NCBI RefSeq assembly: GCF_015291665.1 | Contig: NZ_CP030048.1 | Span: 2,356,001-2,420,000, forward strand | DNA: 64,000 nt | Direction of reading: 5' to 3' | Source of the DNA: Bradyrhizobium sp. CCBAU 53338 | GTDB taxonomy: Bacteria; Pseudomonadota; Alphaproteobacteria; Rhizobiales; Xanthobacteraceae | Part shown: positions 42,652-50,973 of the stretch, one piece after another | Layout of the letters: the number at the start of each line of letters is the position of its first letter | Position numbering within the stretch: the first letter of the stretch is position 1 | The notes under the pieces: model-generated | What the model was told of the DNA's origin: nothing | Databases searched by the model: none | What the model saw: only the letters and a program-made list of their open reading frames with translations | Program-made: the position numbers and the translations under genes

Positions 42652-43763
42652 CAGGACTTGCCTTTCAGGAATCCGATGCGGCCGTAGAGCGCATCGCTGG
42701 CCAGCACGAAGACGAAGATGATACCCTGGAGCACCAGCACGGATGCATCCGGCAATCCCAGGCGGCGCTGCAACAAGCCGCCGCTGGCGCTGATGCCGCC
42801 GAGCAAGATGGCGACAGGGATGATCGCGAGCGGATTTTGTCGCGCCAGGAAGGCGACCAGAATGCCTGTGAAGCCGTAACCAGCCGCGAGATTGGCGTTG
42901 GTGCGGCCTTGCACGGCGGCGACTTCGACCATGCCGGCAAGACCCGCCGCGCCGCCGGCGAGGAAGCAGATGGTCAGGATCAGCCTGCTGACGCCGAGGC
43001 CGACAATCTTGGCGGCACGGATGTTGCCGCCCGCGACGCGCGCGGCGAAGCCGAACACGGTGTGGTAGATCAGAATATAGGAGGCGACCGCGGCGATCAG
43101 GCCGAAGACGAAGCCCCAATGCACGTCGGTGCCGGGAATGGAGCCAATCATATTGGCGGCGCCGATCTCGCGGGTCGATGGCTTGTTGAGGCTGGCGGGA
43201 TCCCGCATCATGCCTTCGACGAGGTGATTGAGGATCGCGAGCGCGATGTAAACGAGCAGCAGGCTCGAGATCGTCTCGTTGACGCCGCGATATTGTCGAA
43301 GCGCGCCTGCCAGCATGATCCACAAGCCGCCACCAACGACGCCGGCAACGACCATGGCGATCTGCACGGCGAGCGGCGGCAGGCCCTGAAGCAACAATGC
43401 TGCGCTGGTCGCCGACAGCGCACCGATGAGCAACGCGCCTTCGCCGCCGATGATGACCATGCCGAGTTGTGCGGGCAGCGCGGTGCAGAGTGCGGTGAGA
43501 ATGAGGGGCGCGGCGCGCGTCAGTGTGTTCTGCCAGGAGAACCAGGTGCCGAAGGCGCCGTAGTACATGTAAAAATAGAGGTCGAGCGGGTTCTTGCCGA
43601 ACAGCATGACGAAGATGCCGAAGACCACGAGGGCGCCGGCCAACGCCGCGCACGGGATCAGGATATATTCGATGGTGCCGCCGTGGCGTTGCAGAAAGCC
43701 GAGATCGGCGGCCGGGGCAACTGCCCCGACCGCCTCGGCGGAATCCGCTGTTTCCGACGTCAC
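42651..43763 (-). CDS. Second importer: BMP-type permease A
   Basis: The 370-residue permease has a hydrophilic N-terminus (MTSETADSAEAVGAVAPAAD), then about nine membrane segments with IIGGEGALLIGALSATSAA, FAARVAGGNIRAAKIVGLG (coupling loop) and LAAGYGFTGILVAFLARQNP. It overlaps the binding-protein gene by four bases at its start and permease B by one base at its end. Confidence 0.92.
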   Translation of the reverse strand: MTSETADSAEAVGAVAPAADLGFLQRHGGTIEYILIPCAALAGALVVFGIFVMLFGKNPLDLYFYMYYGAFGTWFSWQNTLTRAAPLILTALCTALPAQLGMVIIGGEGALLIGALSATSAALLLQGLPPLAVQIAMVVAGVVGGGLWIMLAGALRQYRGVNETISSLLLVYIALAILNHLVEGMMRDPASLNKPSTREIGAANMIGSIPGTDVHWGFVFGLIAAVASYILIYHTVFGFAARVAGGNIRAAKIVGLGVSRLILTICFLAGGAAGLAGMVEVAAVQGRTNANLAAGYGFTGILVAFLARQNPLAIIPVAILLGGISASGGLLQRRLGLPDASVLVLQGIIFVFVLASDALYGRIGFLKGKS

Positions 43764-44872
43764 GAAGTCGCTCCGATCACGCCCTCGACCAGATAGTCCA
43801 TCTTCTCGAGCTCGGGATCCTTCTGGCCACGGTCGGTGCCGGCCGCGATCACGGTCTTGCCCTTGTTGTCGACCAGGCCGCCCTTGAAGATGGCAAACCC
43901 GTCCGCGGACAGGAATTTGGCCTTGGCCTCATCGGCCGCCTTGCGCGCCTCGGCCGAGACGGCTTCGCCATAGGCCGAGACCTTGACGATCTCTTCCTTC
44001 AGGCCGCCGCGGTAGAAGTTCGGGATGCCTTCACCGGCGGTGATCATCTTCACGAACTTCGGATAGAGCGCTTCCCAGTTCCACTCCGCGCCGGTGAGAT
44101 AGGCCTTGGGCGCCAGCGCCGACTGGTTGGTGTGATAGCCGCAGACGAAGGCGCCGCGCCGCGCGGCGTTCTCGACCATGGTCTTGGGGCCATCGACGTG
44201 ACAGGTCAGCACGTCCACGCCCTGATCGATCAGACTGTTGGTGGCTTCAGCCTCCTTGACCGGCATCGACCAGTCCCCGGTGAAGATTACTTGCGTGGTG
44301 GCCTTCGGATTGACCGACTTGGCGCCCAGCGCAAAGGCGTTGATGTTGCGCAGCACCTGCGGAATCGGCTTGGCGGCGACGAAGCCGAGCTTGCCGCTCT
44401 TCGACGTCAGGCCCGCAACGATGCCGGAGATGTACTGAGCCTCGTCGATATAGCCGAAATAGCTGCCGGCGTTCTTCGGATCCTTGTCGGTCCAGAGGCC
44501 ACCGCAGTGCTCGAAGCGCAGCTTCGGGTACTTCGTGGCCATCTTGATCATGTGCGGATTGTAGTAACCGAACGAGGTCGGGAAGAGCAGAGTGGCGCCG
44601 TCGAGATTGATCATCGACTCCATCGTCTTCTCGACCGCGTCCGTCTCCGGCACCTTCTCTTCCTCGACCACCTTGAGGCCGGGGATCTTCTTCAGCGCCG
44701 CTGCGCCCTGCGCGTGTGCCTGGTTGTAACCGTAGTCGTCGCGTGAGCCGACATAGATGAAGCCGATGGTGGTTTCGGCCGCGAAGGCCGGGCGGGCGCC
44801 GACCGCCGCGCCGAGGGTGAGGGCCGCACTGCCCTGCAACAAATGCCGTCGTGAAATCCTGCCAAAATCCAT
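43760..44872 (-). CDS. Second importer: BMP-family substrate-binding protein
   Basis: The 370-residue binding protein has a twin-arginine signal (ISRRHLLQGSAALTLGAAVG), then TIGFIYVGSRDDYGYNQAHA, LLFPTSFGYYNPHMIKMATK, KLGFVAAKPIPQVLRNI and DVLTCHVDGPKTMVENAA. It is clearly related to the first BMP protein yet differs strongly, so the two importers probably take different ligands. It is the first gene of an operon of six (binding protein, two permeases, BiuH, ATPase, deaminase) and diverges from allantoate amidohydrolase. Confidence 0.92.
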   Translation of the reverse strand: MDFGRISRRHLLQGSAALTLGAAVGARPAFAAETTIGFIYVGSRDDYGYNQAHAQGAAALKKIPGLKVVEEEKVPETDAVEKTMESMINLDGATLLFPTSFGYYNPHMIKMATKYPKLRFEHCGGLWTDKDPKNAGSYFGYIDEAQYISGIVAGLTSKSGKLGFVAAKPIPQVLRNINAFALGAKSVNPKATTQVIFTGDWSMPVKEAEATNSLIDQGVDVLTCHVDGPKTMVENAARRGAFVCGYHTNQSALAPKAYLTGAEWNWEALYPKFVKMITAGEGIPNFYRGGLKEEIVKVSAYGEAVSAEARKAADEAKAKFLSADGFAIFKGGLVDNKGKTVIAAGTDRGQKDPELEKMDYLVEGVIGATS

Positions 44873-44986
44873 TGGTTGCTCCCTTGGCGGATGAACCGCC
44901 TTGATCTCGCGGCTGCGCCGGTCTGGCGGAGCCCGGAACAGGATGTCGCAAGCTTCGTGCCAGAGATCATGGGGGAGGCATTCTCA

Positions 44987-45104
44987 GTTAAGTAGCTGAA
45001 AAATATCACATATGATCATTGCTGAATTTCTGGGTAGGAAACTATCAGCTTAAAATTTAAGCAGTATCTTTTGATTGTATGCAATGGAGTTAAGCAGCTT
45101 TAAC
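44987..45104. promoter_or_regulatory. Operator-like cluster between importer and allantoate amidohydrolase
   Basis: This AT-rich divergent region has three related sites. GTTAAGTAGCT (44987-44997) and GTTAAGCAGCT (45089-45099) differ by one base; the latter is part of the palindrome GTTAA-N6-TTAAC (45089-45104). Between them lies a perfect palindrome, GCTTAAA-A-TTTAAGC (45048-45062). Their spacing and the common TTAAG core suggest binding of one dimeric regulator controlling both directions. The regulator is not identified. The rest of 44873-45256 holds no gene. Confidence 0.5.
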
Positions 45105-45256
45105 CGTCTCTCAGGTGCGCCCACGCAGGCCGAATGGTCGGCCGGCCCCCGCATTCATGCTAACCACGCGCTGGCTTGAAGCGGCGCTGGCTGGCTGATT
45201 TTGCTGGCACCGAACTTGTATCGATGGTCGTTGCGACCGCTGCGCGGGTCTCTACG

Positions 45257-46549
45257 ATGGAAAGCTTGATCGACATGGGTGCTGGTACGGCCGTTCAACA
45301 TGCGTCGCTCGGCGAAGAGATCGCGCGTCGCATCAATGAACTCGCGACGATTTCGGAGGAAGACGGCAAGCTCACCCGCGTCTTTCTCACGAAGGAGTTG
45401 CGCGCGGCTTCGGACGTCATTCTCGGTTGGATGCGTGAGGCCGGCATGAGCGCGCATTTCGATGCGATCGGCAATGTCTGCGGCCGCTACGAAGGTGAGC
45501 GGCCGGGCGCGCCCTGCCTGATGCTCGGCTCGCATTACGACACCGTGCGCGACGCCGGCAAGTGGGACGGGCCGCTGGGTGTGATTACGGCGATCGCTTG
45601 CGTTGCCGAGCTCAATCGCCACGGCAAGCGTCTGCCGTTTGCGATCGAGGTGGTCGGCTTTGCCGACGAGGAGGGCGTGCGCTTCGCTTCAACGCTGCTC
45701 GGCAGCCGCGCATTGGCTGGCACCTTCGACGAGAGCGTCCTGAACACGCGCGACCGCGACGGCGTGACGATGCGCGATGCGCTCGTCACATTCGGCCTCG
45801 ACCCCGATCATATCGGCGCGGCGGCGCGGACGCGGCGGGAACTGCTGGCCTATCTCGAGCTCCATATCGAGCAGGGCCCGGTCCTCGAAGCCCAGAACCT
45901 GCCTGTCGGTGTCGTCACCGCGATCGCGGGCGCGACACGGCTGGCCGCGCGGTTGACCGGGATGGCCGGGCACGCCGGCACCGTGCCGATGGCGTTGCGC
46001 CGCGATGCACTCACGGGCGCGGCCGAATGCATTGGTGCGATCGAGCAGTTTTGCCGCACCGACAAGGGCGGCCTGGTCGGCACCGTCGGCTACATCCAGG
46101 CGAGGCCGGGGGCGACCAACGTCATTCCGGGCGAGGTGTCGTTCACCATCGACATGCGCGCGCCGACCGACATGCATCGCAAGCGCGCGGTGGCCGACGT
46201 CGTCAGGCAGATCGAGGCGATCGCAAAGCGCCGGCATCTGGCGCTTCAACTCGATGTCACTCATGAAAACCGCACCGCGCCTTGCGCGCCCTGGTTGAAG
46301 GATCAGATTGCGCGGGCGATCGCAGCGGAAGGTTTCTCCGTCTTCGAGCTGCCAAGCGGGGCGGGGCACGACGGCATGGCGATGATCGACATCGCCGATG
46401 TCGGCATGATTTTCGTCCGCTGCCGCGGCGGCATCAGCCACCATCCGGACGAGCATGTCGAGCTCGCGGACGCCGACGCCGGCGCGCGGGTGCTGCTCCG
46501 GGTGATCGAGAATTTCAGGCCGCGGGAGGCGAGCGCCGGAGACAGCTGA
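45257..46549 (+). CDS. Allantoate amidohydrolase (M20 family)
   Basis: The enzyme hydrolyses allantoate to ureidoglycine or ureidoglycolate, ammonia and CO2 using two metals. The 430 residues show LMLGSHYDTVRDAGKWDGPLG (first His and bridging Asp), GFADEEGVRFASTLLGSRAL (Glu pair), LELHIEQGPVLE (His), GMAGHAGTVPM and the final His in GGISHHPDEH. Hydantoinase/carbamoylase relatives (HyuC) share these, but the ureide context favours allantoate. ATG 45257 (MESLIDMGAG) fits the family start; ATG 45224 and TTG 45176 are also in frame. It is divergent from the importer operon. Confidence 0.9.
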   Translation: MESLIDMGAGTAVQHASLGEEIARRINELATISEEDGKLTRVFLTKELRAASDVILGWMREAGMSAHFDAIGNVCGRYEGERPGAPCLMLGSHYDTVRDAGKWDGPLGVITAIACVAELNRHGKRLPFAIEVVGFADEEGVRFASTLLGSRALAGTFDESVLNTRDRDGVTMRDALVTFGLDPDHIGAAARTRRELLAYLELHIEQGPVLEAQNLPVGVVTAIAGATRLAARLTGMAGHAGTVPMALRRDALTGAAECIGAIEQFCRTDKGGLVGTVGYIQARPGATNVIPGEVSFTIDMRAPTDMHRKRAVADVVRQIEAIAKRRHLALQLDVTHENRTAPCAPWLKDQIARAIAAEGFSVFELPSGAGHDGMAMIDIADVGMIFVRCRGGISHHPDEHVELADADAGARVLLRVIENFRPREASAGDS

Positions 46550-46602
46550 CGGCTCGTAACCCGCACGTCATCGGTCTGAGACACGAATCAGTCACGATCG
46601 AA

Positions 46603-48018
46603 ATGGTGGTCGTCGCCGGGACCACGAAACATCGGGCGTATATGGACAGCGATATTTCCTTGCCATCACATCGTCGAAACCGATTCTACCACGGCGCGGC
46701 CGCGACCTTCGTCGCCAACGCTCTTCAGGCGGTCAATTTTCTCGGCGACCGGTTCCTGAGACAATCGCATCCTTCGCTGTCGGCAATCGAGGACCTTTAC
46801 CGGCACTCGATGGACAGCGCGTTTTCAGTGACCGAGGCTTTCCTCGTCACGGGCGCGCCGCACGCCTCTGCCTATTACCCGCGCGACTTCGCCTGGTTCT
46901 ACCCCGATGTCCTCGACCCCGAGACCATCATGGATGCGCAGGATGCGGTACGCCGGGTGCATCTGCTCGAAAGGAGCGTTCGTCTGTTGCTGGAGGCGGT
47001 TCGCGCCGACGTCGTCACCACGACCATCGTCCCGGCGGGGCGCGGCCGATATCTCGGCGTGAACTATTTCTCGCGTCCGTCGGATACCCTGCTCGGCATT
47101 CTCGCTGGCCTCCAGCAGATGCTGTCGGCCGAGAAGCGGGCATCGTCCTATTTGGCGATGTCGCAATGCGCGCATGCCGGCCGTTTGTTGCTGGCCGAAT
47201 ACAGCGGCGATCTGAAGCGCGCGATCCTCAAGCTCGCAAGCGAGCTCGAGCCGTTCGATGCCGACGGCGCCAGATATCCGCTCTGTGACGCCAGCGGACC
47301 ACGCTCTGCGGCGACGGACACCCGCGCCGAGCGCCGGCGTTTCGTCACCAACGCTTGCGTCTATACGACCTTCACATGGAGCGTGCAGCTCGGAATCCTC
47401 GATGAAACCGAGCTGAAGCGGCTGCTCGGGCGCGACCTCGCAGCGTACAAGGCGGGCCTGCTGCGCTTGTTCGGCAAAGACGGCTATGTCAGGCATTCGC
47501 TGGATAGCCCGGCGGGCACGCCTGCGTCCCTGGTCTCGCTCGATTTCGTCGGCGTGCATCGCGGCTTCTGGGACATGAACGATGCGAGTGAGCGAGCGCT
47601 ATTCGCGGCTACGACGGACCTGATCATCGCCGAGCCGCGCTTCCGCATCCCCAGCACGTTCCATTTCTTCGTCTCGACGGATAATCCGCGGAACAAGATG
47701 ATCCACAAGATCGCGGCGCCGGCCTATCAGGGGCGCTCGTCCTGGCCGACATTCAATGTCGAGTTCGCGGATCGCATGCTGGACTTCGACGAAGTCTCCG
47801 GCTGCGAAACCTATCGCGCCTGCGCGCAAGGAATCTTGAAGGACATTCGCACCGCGACCGAAGTCCACGGGGGCTATCAGGAATTGATCTCCGAGCAGGG
47901 CCTGAAATATCGCACCTGGGCCTACAAGGGCGCGGTGGCGCATTCCTGGTTTCCGCGCTTCCTGTCGGTCTGGAGGAGGGCGTACGGAACGCCGCTCCTC
48001 CAGTGGGGCGACTGCTAG
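46603..48018 (+). CDS. Uncharacterised (alpha/alpha)6-barrel glycosidase-like protein
   Basis: The protein of about 471 residues has no signal peptide. Motifs recall six-hairpin glycosidases: AYYPRDFAWFYPDVLDPET (the YPRD-x-W style substrate strand), VNYFSRPSDTLLGIL, VYTTFTWSVQLGILDE and VHGGYQELIS followed by TWAYKGAVAHSWFP near the end. No family can be named with confidence, and whether the acid catalysts are present cannot be judged. The start is uncertain: ATG 46603 and ATG 46642 are both in frame without a clear ribosome-binding site. It follows allantoate amidohydrolase by 53 bases. Confidence 0.65.
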   Translation: MVVVAGTTKHRAYMDSDISLPSHRRNRFYHGAAATFVANALQAVNFLGDRFLRQSHPSLSAIEDLYRHSMDSAFSVTEAFLVTGAPHASAYYPRDFAWFYPDVLDPETIMDAQDAVRRVHLLERSVRLLLEAVRADVVTTTIVPAGRGRYLGVNYFSRPSDTLLGILAGLQQMLSAEKRASSYLAMSQCAHAGRLLLAEYSGDLKRAILKLASELEPFDADGARYPLCDASGPRSAATDTRAERRRFVTNACVYTTFTWSVQLGILDETELKRLLGRDLAAYKAGLLRLFGKDGYVRHSLDSPAGTPASLVSLDFVGVHRGFWDMNDASERALFAATTDLIIAEPRFRIPSTFHFFVSTDNPRNKMIHKIAAPAYQGRSSWPTFNVEFADRMLDFDEVSGCETYRACAQGILKDIRTATEVHGGYQELISEQGLKYRTWAYKGAVAHSWFPRFLSVWRRAYGTPLLQWGDC

Positions 48019-48025
48019 CCCGCCG

Positions 48026-48226
48026 TCAAGTCCACCGGCTCGCCGCTTCGAGAACCTCGGCTGTCTTGGCGTGGTCGAGGTCGCCTTCCCAGGCGGCGAC
48101 GACGACCGTCGCCACGCAATTGCCGATGAAGTTGCCGACGGCGCGGGCCATGCCGATGAACCAGTCGACCGACAGGACCAGCACGAGGCCGATCGCAGGA
48201 ATGCTCGGCACTGCGTTCAGCGCCTT
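48026..48226 (-). pseudogene. C4-dicarboxylate/cation symporter C-terminal fragment
   Basis: The minus strand reads AVPSIPAIGLVLVLSVDWFI, then ARAVGNFIGNCVATVVVAAWEGD. This is the last membrane region and the cytoplasmic tail of DctA-type dicarboxylate/amino-acid:cation symporters, including the conserved GN(x)IGN-like Asn cluster. Only about 65 codons remain and the upstream sequence is unrelated, so it is the relic of a deletion placed between two plus-strand genes. Confidence 0.75.
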
Positions 48227-48391
48227 GGCGCCGACCCGACCGACCTTCCTGGGGTCGCCGGCACCGGCGATGCGGTGGACGACGACATGAAGGTACGTCC
48301 TCCGCCAATTTCGCTGGATCGGCGAATGTCGACGCACATTGTTGCGGCGCCGCGTGCCTCAAGTCTCGGCTTGACCCACCAAATCGACTGG

Positions 48392-48407
48392 TGTCAGACT
48401 TATGACA
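48392..48407. promoter_or_regulatory. Palindrome overlapping the tetR start codon
   Basis: TGTCA-N6-TGACA ends on the first base of the TetR-type gene. A possible -35 (TTGACC) lies at 48371-48376. A palindrome in this position is typical of autoregulation by TetR proteins, so it is a candidate operator for the regulator itself and the two downstream purine genes. Confidence 0.45.
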
Positions 48408-49081
48408 TGAGTGCAGCAAAGCGACAGGTCGCCAACCTCCGCGATGAATATGCCGAGATGACGCGGCAGCGCATCGTTGCGGCGTTCGTCGAGACGCTGG
48501 AGGATGAAGCGGCCGACGACATTTCCATGGCCGCAGTGGCCAAACGTGCGAAGGTGGCCGAGCGAACCATCTATCGCCACTTCAAGACCCGCGCGGAGCT
48601 GTTCGCGGCGGCCGGCGAATGGATCGAGGACAACGTCTTCAGTTACATTCCTTTCACCTCGCCCGACGAACTCCCGGATATTTTCCGTAAGCTGTGCAAG
48701 CGGTTCGATCGCCATCCGCATCTGGCGCGCGCCATCGCGATGACGCGGGCGGGGCGGCGGGTGCGCGCCGGCTTCAGGCGGCACCTGATCGACCAGCATC
48801 GCAGGGCGATGGCGCCGCTGGTGCGGCATCTCCCGGCGAAGGACGTCCGCCAGGCGGAGGCGCTCGCGTCCTACCTCAACAACGTGCTGGCCTGGAATGC
48901 CATGCGCGAGGATTTTGGCATGTCGAGCGCCGAGATCGCCGACGCGATCGATTGGGCGCTCACGACTCTCTTGAAGGACGTCCGTCAGCGGGATGCCGCC
49001 GCGGCGCGCAGCGGCAAGACCGATAACAAGACCGGTAGATCGCCGCGGAAGCGGGCCACGGCCGTGAGCGAGCAGGCGTAG
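48407..49081 (+). CDS. TetR/AcrR-family transcriptional regulator
   Basis: The 224 residues have an N-terminal helix-turn-helix (about 20-65): RIVAAFVETLEDEAADDISM, AAVAKRAKVAERTIYRHFKT. The HTH pattern ERTIYRHFKTRAELF is standard. The C-terminal ligand domain is all-helical with Arg-rich segments, and the tail is basic (SGKTDNKTGRSPRKRA). It lies 13 bases before the adenine-deaminase-like gene on the same strand, so it likely controls that operon, perhaps sensing a purine; the ligand is inferred only from context. Confidence 0.88.
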   Translation: MSAAKRQVANLRDEYAEMTRQRIVAAFVETLEDEAADDISMAAVAKRAKVAERTIYRHFKTRAELFAAAGEWIEDNVFSYIPFTSPDELPDIFRKLCKRFDRHPHLARAIAMTRAGRRVRAGFRRHLIDQHRRAMAPLVRHLPAKDVRQAEALASYLNNVLAWNAMREDFGMSSAEIADAIDWALTTLLKDVRQRDAAAARSGKTDNKTGRSPRKRATAVSEQA

Positions 49082-49094
49082 GGAGTGAGAGCCC

Positions 49095-50960
49095 ATGAAT
49101 GCGATACCCGATGATCTCCTGATCAACGCGCCCGACGAGGTTCGCATCCGCCAGGATCTCGTGTTGACGGCGCTCGGCCGTCGCCCCGCCGATCGTTCCT
49201 TGCGGGTCGGCCGATTGCTCGACGTGCACAGTCGCACCTGGAGCGAGGACCAGGAGATCGTATTCAAGGGGAGGCGTATCGCCTGGGTGGGACCGACCGG
49301 AAGCTATCGCGGCGAGGTACGCGAGCGTGTGCATCGGCCGGATCTTGCGGCCGTGCCCGGCTTCGGCGAGGTGCATAAGCATATCGAGAGCTCGCATCTG
49401 ACGCCGGAATGGGAAGCGGCGCTGGTGCTCCCGCACGGCAATACCTGGACCTGCGAGGCAAGCCACGAGTTCTCGAACGTCAATGGCGCCCGCAATCTCG
49501 AGTTCTGGTTCGAGGCGCGTCGCCGGGGCTCGCCGCTCAAAATCTTTCCGCAGCCGGGTTCGGCGGTGCCGCCGACAGCCTATGAATGGGGTGGCGGCTG
49601 GTATGGCCGCGATGAGCAGGCGCGCTTCATGGCCGAAAGCCTGATGGTCACCGGCCTCGACGAAGTCATGGACTGGCCGGCGGTGTGGAATCCCGAGAAC
49701 CCGTCCTACAAGCGGCTCTGGGGCATGATCGAGGCGACGTTCGCGGCGCGCGGTGTCGTCGAGGGCCACGCGTCGGGCTTGCGGGATCTGCCCTCTATCA
49801 ACGCCTTTGCCGCAGCCGGGCTGGCATCCGACCATGAAGTGCAGACCCCGGAGGAGACCTGGGACAAGCTCACCCGCGGTTTGTTCGTCGAGCTGCGCGT
49901 CTATGCCATGGACGAGATCGTCAAATGGCTGCTCGCGAAGGGTTTGCAGGACTGGTCGCAGGTCGCCTTCACCACGGATGACCGCAGCGCCAGCCACACG
50001 CTCGAGCTCGGCGCCAGCGATCACAATGCACGGGTCGCGATCGAGGCCGGCCTTGCGCCGGAAGTCGCAATCCAGTGTCTGACGATCAATCCGGCGCGAC
50101 ACATGCGCCTCACGCCGTACGTCGGCAGCCTGGCGCCGGGGCGCTTTGGCGATGTCGTGCTGCTGTCGGACGTTGCCAAGCTCGAAATCGCCGAGGTGTG
50201 GGCCGATGGCGCGCAGGTCTCCGAAGGCAAGCGCTATCTCGGCCAGGTGCCCCGGATCGAATGGCCGGAGTGGGCGACCAAGACGGTCAACATCAAGCGC
50301 ACGATCAAGCCTGGGGATTTCGAGCTGCGGGCTGAGCCCGGCCGGGCCACGATGAAAGCGGCGGTGATCCGTCCCTTCCATTGGCATCCCGAGTTCTACA
50401 CGCTCGAACTGCCGGTTCGTGACGGGGCCGTGCAGCGCGACGAGAGCGAAGCCGTCACCAAATTCGCCATCGTCGACCGCTTCTCCGGCGACGGGCGGGT
50501 CGCAAAGATGTTCTGGCGCGGCTGCGGACCTCGCACGCCGGAGACGGCGGTCGCCTGCTCAGTGGCGCACGACAAGCACAATATCTGGGTGGTCGGCTCG
50601 TCCGACGCGGCGATGGCGAAGGCGGTAAACGCGCTGATCGAGCTTCAGGGCGGATGGGCGCTGGTGCGCGAGGGCGAACTCGTGGCCACCGTGCGCTTCG
50701 AGGTCGGGGGGCTGATGAGCTGTCGCTCGGCCCAGGCGCTCGATGCCGAGATGCAGGCGCTCTACGCGGAGGGACGCAAGGTCGACTGGATGTACGAGCC
50801 GACGTTCCGGCCGCGCTGGTATCCTGGATTCCCGGAGAGGCTCATGTTTGCAACGCTGACTTGCGCGCCCTGGAGCTGGGTGCTGGTGGCGCCGTGCGAG
50901 CAGGCGCCGCTCGGCTTCATCAACGTGCAGACGGGCGAAGCGCATCCGGTGGTCTGGTAG
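49095..50960 (+). CDS. Adenine-deaminase-like amidohydrolase
   Basis: The enzyme probably deaminates adenine to hypoxanthine. The 621 residues show VPGFGEVHKHIESSHLTPEW (HxH metal pair), VVEGHASGLRDLPSINAF, VAFTTDDRSASHTLELGASDH and the adenine-deaminase C-terminal domain (NIWVVGSSDAAMAKAVNALI, LPHG and GGWALVREGE). It deviates from E. coli Ade: the usual CDPHE is CEASHE, and GFID before the HxH is GFGE. Substrate range may therefore differ. ATG 49095 follows AGGGAG. It is between tetR and the AzgA-type permease, which supports a purine substrate. Confidence 0.85.
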   Translation: MNAIPDDLLINAPDEVRIRQDLVLTALGRRPADRSLRVGRLLDVHSRTWSEDQEIVFKGRRIAWVGPTGSYRGEVRERVHRPDLAAVPGFGEVHKHIESSHLTPEWEAALVLPHGNTWTCEASHEFSNVNGARNLEFWFEARRRGSPLKIFPQPGSAVPPTAYEWGGGWYGRDEQARFMAESLMVTGLDEVMDWPAVWNPENPSYKRLWGMIEATFAARGVVEGHASGLRDLPSINAFAAAGLASDHEVQTPEETWDKLTRGLFVELRVYAMDEIVKWLLAKGLQDWSQVAFTTDDRSASHTLELGASDHNARVAIEAGLAPEVAIQCLTINPARHMRLTPYVGSLAPGRFGDVVLLSDVAKLEIAEVWADGAQVSEGKRYLGQVPRIEWPEWATKTVNIKRTIKPGDFELRAEPGRATMKAAVIRPFHWHPEFYTLELPVRDGAVQRDESEAVTKFAIVDRFSGDGRVAKMFWRGCGPRTPETAVACSVAHDKHNIWVVGSSDAAMAKAVNALIELQGGWALVREGELVATVRFEVGGLMSCRSAQALDAEMQALYAEGRKVDWMYEPTFRPRWYPGFPERLMFATLTCAPWSWVLVAPCEQAPLGFINVQTGEAHPVVW

Positions 50961-50973
50961 GGGGAGGATTGAG

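Noticed and set aside
42652..43653. Upstream extension of the permease B frame (335 extra codons)
   Set aside because: This part is the wrong frame of permease A. Permease B homology begins at ATG 42651 with a one-base overlap.
46282..46602. N-terminal extension of the glycosidase-like frame
   Set aside because: It overlaps allantoate amidohydrolase in another frame and is Arg-rich shadow sequence.
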